Source: Oxalobacteraceae bacterium UBA4003
GTDB taxonomy: Bacteria; Pseudomonadota; Gammaproteobacteria; Burkholderiales; Burkholderiaceae_D
Length of the DNA: 11,389 nucleotides
Assembly: GCA_002384815.1 (NCBI GenBank)
Contig: DGBN01000068.1
Location: 34,557-45,945 of the forward strand
Direction: 5' to 3'
The notes beneath the pieces are model-generated. The model did no database searches. It was not told the origin of the DNA and saw nothing but the letters and a program-made list of their open reading frames with translations. How positions within the stretch are numbered: the stretch's first letter is position 1; each line of letters opens with the position of its first letter. This document shows, piece after piece, positions 6,544-11,389 of the stretch. The position numbers and the translations under genes were made by a program.

Positions 6544-7248
6544 ATGGTCACCCTTGCGTCTTTCCCTCCCATCAAAGCTGTCCTCTTCGATCTGGACGAT
6601 ACGCTGTGGCCGCTGGCGCCGACACTGCTCAAGGCCGAGGCCGTGCTGTACGACTGGTTGGCGTTACACATTCCCGGCGTAACCCGTCGCTTCAGCAATG
6701 CGGAATTGCGTGCCTTGCGCATGGAATTGCTGCCTACCGATCCGCAATATCAGTTCAATGTCTGGGCTCTGCGCCATGCCGCCCTGACGCAGGCCTGCCG
6801 TCTGAGTAGTGAAAACCATGAACTGGTCGATCAGGCGATGGCGGTATTTTCCGAAGCCCGCAATGCAGTGACGCCGTTCGACGATGTGGTGCCGGGGCTG
6901 ATGCGCCTGAACGAACACTTTATGCTGGGGTCGGTTTCCAACGGCTTTGCCGATCTGTCAGCCATTGGCATCTCCCGGCATTTCCAGATTTCGCTCGCCG
7001 CCCATCAATTTGGCAGCGCCAAACCGCAACCAGAGATTTTTCTCGCCGCCTGCGATGCGCTCTCGATTGCACCACACGAAGCAGTCTATGTCGGCGACGA
7101 TCCTCTACTGGATATTCAGGGCGCGCAAAACGCCGGCCTGCAAGCAGTATGGATGAATCGTTTTCAGCGCACCCTGCCGGAACATATCGTGCCGGCCGCC
7201 AGCTTCACCACGCTGCATGAACTCGATGCATGGCTGAAACGCGCATAA
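6544..7248 (+). CDS. HAD-superfamily hydrolase (probable small-molecule phosphatase)
   Basis: A 234-residue haloacid dehalogenase-fold protein. All four HAD motifs are intact: I, FDLDDT (15-20) with nucleophile Asp16 and acid Asp18; II, SVSNG (130-134, Ser); III, Lys160 in SAKPQPEIF; IV, VGDDPLLDIQGA (183-194). The helical insert between motifs I and II (about 25-115) is the C1 cap of subfamily I, so the substrate is probably a small phosphate ester such as a nucleotide or sugar phosphate. The exact substrate cannot be read from sequence, so no symbol is given. ATG 6544 lacks a Shine-Dalgarno sequence; a TAATTT box lies 9 bases upstream. It is divergent from nadK and followed by hrcA after 131 bases. 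The link to NAD kinase may hint at nucleotide metabolism, but that is only context. Confidence 0.9.
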   Translation: MVTLASFPPIKAVLFDLDDTLWPLAPTLLKAEAVLYDWLALHIPGVTRRFSNAELRALRMELLPTDPQYQFNVWALRHAALTQACRLSSENHELVDQAMAVFSEARNAVTPFDDVVPGLMRLNEHFMLGSVSNGFADLSAIGISRHFQISLAAHQFGSAKPQPEIFLAACDALSIAPHEAVYVGDDPLLDIQGAQNAGLQAVWMNRFQRTLPEHIVPAASFTTLHELDAWLKRA

Positions 7249-7282
7249 TGGCAGCGTCACCGCGCACAACAGGCACATGCCA

Positions 7283-7320
7283 GCCGGCCGCAAATGTAAA
7301 TCGCCGGCAAACAGTTTTTT
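7283..7320 (+). terminator. Possible terminator after the HAD hydrolase gene
   Basis: GCCGGC (7283-7288) and GCCGGC (7303-7308) can form a six-pair GC stem with a 14-base loop, followed after six bases by a run of six T (7315-7320). The large loop and the gap before the T run weaken the case. If real, it separates the HAD gene from hrcA. Confidence 0.35.
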
Positions 7321-7340
7321 ACATCGTGTAGGCTGCGAAC

Positions 7341-7370
7341 TTGCCGCCTGCCATTGCCACTCATTACAAT
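7341..7370 (+). promoter_or_regulatory. Probable sigma-70 promoter of hrcA
   Basis: TTGCCG (7341-7346) and TACAAT (7365-7370, five of six) are 18 bases apart. The -10 ends 9 bases before ATG 7380, so transcription should begin within a few bases of the start codon. No Shine-Dalgarno sequence is present, so a leaderless hrcA mRNA is the simplest reading. No CIRCE element is seen here. Confidence 0.5.
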
Positions 7371-7379
7371 ACGCACACC

Positions 7380-8408
7380 ATGCAACTCGATAACCGCGCA
7401 CAAACACTACTGAAAGCCCTGGTCGAACGCTATATAGCGGACGGCCAGCCGGTTGGTTCGCGCGAGCTTTCCAGGATTTCCGGCCTCGATCTGTCACCGG
7501 CGACAATACGCAACATCATGGCCGACCTGGAAGAAATGGGCTTCGTCGCCAGCCCGCACACTTCCGCCGGCCGTGTGCCAACGCCACGCGGCTATCGCGT
7601 GTTTGTCGATACATTACTGACCGTACAAGCCATAGACGAGAGCGCGCTGGAATCCAAGCTGCAAACCACGTTGCAAACCGGCTCCTCGCACAAAATCATT
7701 TCCAATGCAGCAGGGATTCTGTCCTCACTATCCGAATTTGCCGGCATCGTGATAACGCCGCGGCGCGAATCGGTGTTCCAGCAAATCGACTTCTTGCGAC
7801 TATCGGAAAAACGCATACTGCTGGTCATCGTCGGTCCAAGCGGCGACGTGCAAAACCGGCTCTTGCTGACTGATGTCGATTACTCGCCAGCGCAACTGGT
7901 GCAGGCCGCAAACTACATCAACCAGAATTACGGCGGTCTGAGTTTCGACGACGTAAGAATACGTTTACAAGGCGAATTGAAGGCTTTGCGCGACGACATG
8001 ACGCGTCTGATGCAAGCTGCGGTGGAAGCAGGCAGTGATGCGATGAATGACAATAGCGACGACGTGGTGATTTCCGGCGAACGCAATCTGCTCAGCGTCA
8101 GCGATCTGTCATCGAACATGGTCTCGCTGCGCAAACTGTTCGACCTGTTTGAACAAAAAACCAGCCTGATGCAATTGCTGGACATATCCAACAAGGCGAC
8201 CGGCGTGCAGATATTCATCGGCGGCGAATCGAATCTGGCCCCCATGGATCAGATGAGCGTGGTCACTGCACCGTACACGGTCAACGGCCAGGTGGTCGGC
8301 ACGCTGGGCGTGATCGGCCCCACACGCATGGCGTACGAACGGGTCATTCCGATTGTCGACATTACCGCCAAGCTGCTGTCGAACGCACTCAGCCATACGC
8401 ACGGTTAA
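7380..8408 (+). CDS. hrcA: Heat-inducible transcription repressor HrcA
   Basis: HrcA binds the CIRCE operator and represses class I heat-shock genes, with GroEL as its folding partner. The product from ATG 7380 is 342 residues, normal for HrcA. The N-terminal winged helix (about 1-75) contains YIADGQPVGSRELSRISGLD and LSPATIRNIMADLEEMGF, then PHTSAGRVPTPRGYR, all typical. The C-terminal GAF-like domain ends in the conserved VVTAPYTVNGQVVGTLGVIG and PTRMAYERVIPIVD. ATG is preferred over an in-frame TTG at 7341, which falls in the predicted -35 box and adds 13 residues foreign to the family. The gene is monocistronic: an upstream promoter of its own and a strong terminator 29 bases downstream. 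No CIRCE site is visible in the window, so its targets (usually groESL in betaproteobacteria) are probably elsewhere. Confidence 0.97.
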   Translation: MQLDNRAQTLLKALVERYIADGQPVGSRELSRISGLDLSPATIRNIMADLEEMGFVASPHTSAGRVPTPRGYRVFVDTLLTVQAIDESALESKLQTTLQTGSSHKIISNAAGILSSLSEFAGIVITPRRESVFQQIDFLRLSEKRILLVIVGPSGDVQNRLLLTDVDYSPAQLVQAANYINQNYGGLSFDDVRIRLQGELKALRDDMTRLMQAAVEAGSDAMNDNSDDVVISGERNLLSVSDLSSNMVSLRKLFDLFEQKTSLMQLLDISNKATGVQIFIGGESNLAPMDQMSVVTAPYTVNGQVVGTLGVIGPTRMAYERVIPIVDITAKLLSNALSHTHG

Positions 8409-8437
8409 ACCGGCATACTCCCCTTCATCCGGACACA

Positions 8438-8473
8438 AAAAAACACGCGTCCCTTGCCGGAGGCGTGTTTTTT
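8438..8473. terminator. Bidirectional intrinsic terminator between hrcA and fur
   Basis: AAAAAACACGC (8438-8448) and GCGTGTTTTTT (8463-8473) are perfect inverted arms. The 14-base loop can extend the stem with TCC/GGA beyond one mismatch. The A tract on one side and T tract on the other make it work for hrcA (plus) and for the convergent fur (minus). Confidence 0.88.
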
Positions 8474-8495
8474 ACCATGCAGCAGATAGCAGATA

Positions 8496-8921
8496 CTATT
8501 TTTTGGTTTTCCGGCAATTCTTGCAATGACCGTAAAGCGCCAGGGCGTGATCGGCGATTTCAAATCCGCGTTCCTGCGCAATTCTTTCCTGACGTTTTTC
8601 GATTTCAGCATCGAAAAATTCTTCCACCTTGCCACAATCCAGGCACACCAGATGATCATGATGCGTACCTTCGTTGAGCTCAAAAACAGCCTTGCCAGTC
8701 TCAAAGTGATTACGCTGCAGCAGGCCAGCTTGTTCAAACTGGGTCAGCACGCGATATACGGTGGCCAGGCCGACGTCGAGATTGTCCGCCAATAGCATCT
8801 TGTAGACATCTTCAGCACTCAAATGGCGCACTTCGGCAGTCTGAAAAATATCAAGAATTTTCAGGCGTGGCAGCGTGGCCTTGAGGCCGCTGGCTTTTAA
8901 TTCAGATGGATTGTTGGTCAT
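8496..8921 (-). CDS. fur: Ferric uptake regulator Fur
   Basis: Iron-responsive, DNA-binding repressor of iron acquisition genes. From ATG 8921 the product is 141 residues, the usual Fur length, opening MTNNPSELKASGLKATLPRL. The winged helix covers about 1-82, with SAEDVYKML and the recognition helix GLATVYRVLTQFEQAGLL. Metal ligands are all present: His33, Glu81, the HHDH cluster (87-90), Cys93/Cys96, His125 and the C-terminal Cys133/Cys136 (CKNC). An ATG at 8933 would add MNKN and cannot be excluded, but a start near 8945 expected from the promoter leaves it a very short leader; neither ATG has a good Shine-Dalgarno sequence. It is convergent with hrcA and divergent from bamE, an arrangement widely seen in proteobacteria. 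Confidence 0.96.
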   Translation of the reverse strand: MTNNPSELKASGLKATLPRLKILDIFQTAEVRHLSAEDVYKMLLADNLDVGLATVYRVLTQFEQAGLLQRNHFETGKAVFELNEGTHHDHLVCLDCGKVEEFFDAEIEKRQERIAQERGFEIADHALALYGHCKNCRKTKK

Positions 8922-8944
8922 GTTCTTGTTCATATGAAGGATAT

Positions 8945-8981
8945 CTGCCTTATCATATAGCGTTTTCGTACAATTGCTCAA
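8945..8981. promoter_or_regulatory. Overlapping divergent promoters of fur and bamE
   Basis: Minus strand (fur): TTGAGC (8981-8976), 18-base spacer, TATGAT (8957-8952), a good sigma-70 promoter. Plus strand (bamE): TACAAT (8969-8974), with a weak -35 CTGCCT (8945-8950) 18 bases upstream. The two core promoters occupy the same 37 bases, so RNA polymerase could probably serve only one at a time. I see no clear Fur box. Confidence 0.5.
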
Positions 8982-8997
8982 TCCCTTGAGATTCCCT

Positions 8998-9642
8998 ATG
9001 CAAAAGTTGCCATCCCGTTTTTATCGTGCTCCGGCTGTCGCTGGTTCATTTTGTTTAATACTGGCAACGCTCGTCACCGGGTGTGCATCAAAAAATCCCT
9101 TGATCGACGACGCTGCCCCAGTCGCAGCGAAGGCTCAACCAGCAGCGCCCGCCCCGATTCAGGCAGTAGAAGAAACAACAGTTCCCGCCACCCCGGTAAC
9201 GACAGAAGCACCGCAGGCAACCGAGCCTTCCGCTCCTGCCGCAGTGACTGAAACTCCAGTCGCCGTTCAGGCCGCTGCAAGCGGTGCAACCGGCGTACAA
9301 ACCAAACGCCCCAATCGCTTTCTCGGCATTTTCCGCCCGTATCGTCCGGACATTCAGCAGGGCAACTTTGTCTCGCAGGAAATGGTCACACAGTTAAAAG
9401 AAGGCATGACGCAGGATCAGGTGGTTTTCCTGCTTGGCACACCCTTGCTGAACGATCTGTTTCACGCCGACCGCTGGGATTACGCCTTCCGCCTGCAAAA
9501 GGGCAACGGCGAGATCACGACCAGCCGCGTGACCGTTTTCTTCAAGGACAAACTGGTGTCGCATTTCGAAGGCGGTGATTTGCCGACCGAAAAGGATTAC
9601 CTGGAACGCATTTCCAACAAGTCCAAGCAAGGCAGCAAGTAA
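8998..9642 (+). CDS. bamE: Outer-membrane assembly lipoprotein BamE (OmlA/SmpA family)
   Basis: BamE is a lipoprotein of the BAM complex, which inserts beta-barrel proteins into the outer membrane. The 214-residue product starts with Arg-containing MQKLPSRFYR, a hydrophobic segment and the lipobox LVTG-C (Cys29); Ala at +2 fits sorting to the outer membrane. Residues about 108-206 form the BamE domain: YRPDIQQGNFVSQEMVTQLK, EGMTQDQVVFLLGTPLL and DRWDYAFRLQKG are typical. Between Cys29 and this domain lie about 70 residues rich in Ala, Pro, Thr and Val (39-100), much longer than in E. coli BamE (113 residues in all). ATG 8998 is used because it gives a proper signal peptide and has GAGA 6 bases upstream; a TTG at 8974 is possible but adds residues before the signal. 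It is divergent from fur, and dapB follows after 86 bases. Confidence 0.93.
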   Translation: MQKLPSRFYRAPAVAGSFCLILATLVTGCASKNPLIDDAAPVAAKAQPAAPAPIQAVEETTVPATPVTTEAPQATEPSAPAAVTETPVAVQAAASGATGVQTKRPNRFLGIFRPYRPDIQQGNFVSQEMVTQLKEGMTQDQVVFLLGTPLLNDLFHADRWDYAFRLQKGNGEITTSRVTVFFKDKLVSHFEGGDLPTEKDYLERISNKSKQGSK

Positions 9643-9728
9643 GGCTTCCCGCGCTTCCAGCCAGGCGGATTCGACACTGGATAAACACTGAAATTTCTAC
9701 AAAACGCTTTTTACTGAAACTTTCAAGC

Positions 9729-10535
9729 ATGAATCAAATGAAAATTGCAGTTGCCGGCACATCCGGCCGCATGGGCCACATGCTGATCGAGGCCATTCTG
9801 GACGCTGCAGACGCGACGCTGTCCGGCGCGCTGGATATCGCCGCCTCGCCCGCCATCGGCACCGACGCCGCGGCATTCCTGGGCAAACAGTCCGGCGTGG
9901 TGATCGAATCCGATCTCGCCAAAGGTCTGGCAAAGGCTGACTTCCTGATCGACTTTACGCGTCCGGAAGGCACGCTGAAGCACCTTGAATACTGCGCTGC
10001 GCACGGCATCAAGATGATCATAGGCACGACAGGATTTGATGTCGCAGGCAAGGCCGCGATTGAAGCTGCAGCAAAAAAAACTGCCATCATGTTCGCACCG
10101 AACATGAGCGTAGGTGTCAACGTCACGATGAAATTGCTTGAAATGGCCGCCAAGAGTTTTTCCGAAGGCTACGACATTGAAATCATCGAGGCGCACCACA
10201 GACACAAGGTCGATGCACCATCCGGCACCGCCATCAAGATGGGCGAAGTCATCGCCGGCGCGCTGGGCAAGGAGTTGAACGACGTCGCCGTATGGGCGCG
10301 TGAAGGCGTCACAGGCGAACGCGATCCGTCGTCTATCGGATTTGCAACCGTGCGCGGCGGCGATATCGTCGGCGATCACACGGTACTGTTTGCCGGCATC
10401 GGCGAACGCATAGAGATTTCGCACAAGTCATCCAGCCGCGTCACGTATGCGCACGGCAGCCTGCGTGCGGCACGCTTTCTGCTCAATCAGAAAACCGGTT
10501 TGTACGACATGCAGGACGTCTTGGGTCTGCGTTGA
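9729..10535 (+). CDS. dapB: 4-hydroxy-tetrahydrodipicolinate reductase DapB
   Basis: NAD(P)H-dependent reductase of the diaminopimelate pathway, feeding both lysine and peptidoglycan synthesis in the cytosol. The product is 268 residues, normal for the family. The Rossmann loop is VAGTSGRMG (8-16); DFTRPE (75-80) and GTTGF (99-103) follow; FAPNMSVGVNV (122-132) and the catalytic signature EAHHRHKVDAPSGTA (154-168), with the His pair and substrate-binding Lys160, are intact. ATG 9729 gives the common MN-type N-terminus; an ATG three codons later (9738) is a close alternative, and neither has a clear Shine-Dalgarno. It lies 86 bases after bamE and 66 before exbB, all on the plus strand with no terminator seen between them, so co-transcription is likely. 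Confidence 0.97.
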   Translation: MNQMKIAVAGTSGRMGHMLIEAILDAADATLSGALDIAASPAIGTDAAAFLGKQSGVVIESDLAKGLAKADFLIDFTRPEGTLKHLEYCAAHGIKMIIGTTGFDVAGKAAIEAAAKKTAIMFAPNMSVGVNVTMKLLEMAAKSFSEGYDIEIIEAHHRHKVDAPSGTAIKMGEVIAGALGKELNDVAVWAREGVTGERDPSSIGFATVRGGDIVGDHTVLFAGIGERIEISHKSSSRVTYAHGSLRAARFLLNQKTGLYDMQDVLGLR

Positions 10536-10601
10536 AACACCAGCAAGATCAAAGGCAGAGCAAACTGCAACCAATCAATCTAGTCTATTCAGATCGACAT
10601 C

Positions 10602-11291
10602 ATGAACTCCACTGCAGAACAAGGATTGGGACTGGCGCATTACTGGGCACAGGGCGACGCGGTATCGCACGCTGTCGCTTATGTGCTGCTGATCATGTCG
10701 ATACTCAGCTGGTATTACATCCTTTCCAAAGGCTGGAGCGCATGGCGGATACGCCGCAGTGCCGCAGCACTGGAAAATTTCTGGCAGGCACCGACGCTGC
10801 CGGACGCCATCGCTGCCATCAAGCTGACGGATAGCGAAAACGTCTATACGCCGCTGGCGGCACAAAGCGTCGAAGCCGCCAATATCAAGCCGCACGCCAA
10901 TTCACTCAATGCCAATACCGATCCGGGCGAATTGATCACACGCACCTTGCGTCAGGAAATCAATCGCGTTTCGTCCCGTCTCGAAAGCGGACTGACGCTG
11001 CTGGCCTCGGTAGGTTCCACTGCACCCTTCATCGGCCTGTTCGGCACGGTGTGGGGGATTTACCATGCACTGGTGGCGGTTTCCGCATCCGGCACCGTGC
11101 AAATCGACAAGGTTGCCGGCCCGGTCGGCGAAGCCCTGATCATGACGGCGCTCGGCCTGGCAGTAGCAATTCCAGCCGTGCTGGCCTATAACGCATTCAC
11201 ACGCGTCAATCGCATCACGCTGGCCGAACTGGATGCGTTTGCGCATGACTTGCACGCCTACCTGACGACCGGTACGCGGGTCGGAAAATAA
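10602..11291 (+). CDS. exbB: ExbB/TolQ/MotA-type proton channel protein
   Basis: Inner-membrane proton channel subunit that, with its ExbD/TolR partner, converts proton motive force into work on the outer membrane (TonB- or Tol-dependent). The 229-residue product has three membrane segments at about 24-42, 131-158 and 176-198, and a cytoplasmic loop between the first two, as in the family. The conserved channel core is visible: LLASVGSTAPFIGLFGTVWG (133-152) and GPVGEALIMTALGLAVAIPA (173-192), with Thr182 in the last segment at the usual polar position. exbB and tolQ are hard to tell apart; the linkage to dapB and an exbD-like gene, with no tolA or pal in view, favours the exbB label used in betaproteobacteria. 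The stop codon is 9 bases before the next gene. Confidence 0.88.
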   Translation: MNSTAEQGLGLAHYWAQGDAVSHAVAYVLLIMSILSWYYILSKGWSAWRIRRSAAALENFWQAPTLPDAIAAIKLTDSENVYTPLAAQSVEAANIKPHANSLNANTDPGELITRTLRQEINRVSSRLESGLTLLASVGSTAPFIGLFGTVWGIYHALVAVSASGTVQIDKVAGPVGEALIMTALGLAVAIPAVLAYNAFTRVNRITLAELDAFAHDLHAYLTTGTRVGK

Positions 11292-11300
11292 GGGGGCGAC

Positions 11301-11389
11301 ATGGCATTCGGCGGATTCAGCGATAACAAACAGCCGGTACCGATGGCGGATATCAACGTCACACCCATGGTGGACGTGATGCTGGTGCT
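11301..11389 (+). CDS. exbD: ExbD/TolR-type biopolymer transport protein, N-terminal part
   Basis: Partner of the preceding channel subunit; a periplasmic protein with one N-terminal membrane anchor. Only 29 codons fall in the window. They read as a short cytoplasmic tail, then the diagnostic MADINVTPMVDVMLV. The Asp in VDVMLV is residue 25, the same number as the essential membrane Asp of E. coli ExbD. A GGGGG Shine-Dalgarno (11292-11296) overlaps the end of exbB, pointing to tight co-translation. The rest lies to the right of the window. Confidence 0.9.
   Translation, partial: MAFGGFSDNKQPVPMADINVTPMVDVMLV

Noticed and set aside
8941..8960. A Fur box in the fur-bamE region (ATATC and TTATC elements).
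   Set aside because: No arrangement gives two or three adjacent GATAAT-like hexamers; the similarity reflects the AT-rich -10 boxes.

Overview
The window reads as ordinary chromosomal housekeeping DNA from a betaproteobacterium, most likely of the Oxalobacteraceae (Herminiimonas/Janthinobacterium-like). This rests on the protein types and on the linkage of grpE-dnaK, hemH, recN, nadK, hrcA, fur, bamE, dapB and exbBD; no database comparison was possible. Base composition and codon use look even throughout. I see no insertion sequence, prophage, CRISPR array, tRNA or rRNA.

Left part (1-6467, mostly minus strand). From right to left run nadK (NAD kinase), recN (DNA repair), hemH (ferrochelatase), grpE and dnaK; dnaK runs off the left edge after 496 codons. 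grpE and dnaK each have a very good heat-shock (sigma-32) promoter, CTTGAAA-N13-CCCCAT and CTTGAAA-N13-CCACAT, the second directly abutting the grpE stop codon. The 459-base space between hemH and grpE holds a plus-strand 26-codon gene with a strong ribosome binding site that would encode a single-pass membrane microprotein. It is the least explained element in the window.

Middle part (6544-8408, plus strand). A HAD-family phosphatase diverges from nadK and is followed by hrcA, the heat-shock repressor. hrcA ends at a strong bidirectional terminator shared with fur, which faces it on the minus strand.

Right part (8921-11389). fur and bamE are divergent and share about 65 bases of promoter DNA. 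After bamE (outer-membrane assembly lipoprotein with an unusual Ala/Pro/Thr-rich spacer) come dapB (lysine/peptidoglycan precursor synthesis), an exbB/tolQ-type proton channel gene, and the first 29 codons of its exbD/tolR partner.

Themes: proteostasis (DnaK, GrpE, HrcA), iron and haem (Fur, HemH, ExbB/ExbD), envelope (BamE, DapB, ExbBD) and genome or cofactor maintenance (RecN, NadK). Several genes (hrcA, hemH, nadK) have a -10-like box only 7-10 bases before the ATG and no Shine-Dalgarno sequence, which suggests leaderless or nearly leaderless mRNAs. dnaK, grpE, exbD and the microprotein gene have clear ribosome binding sites.
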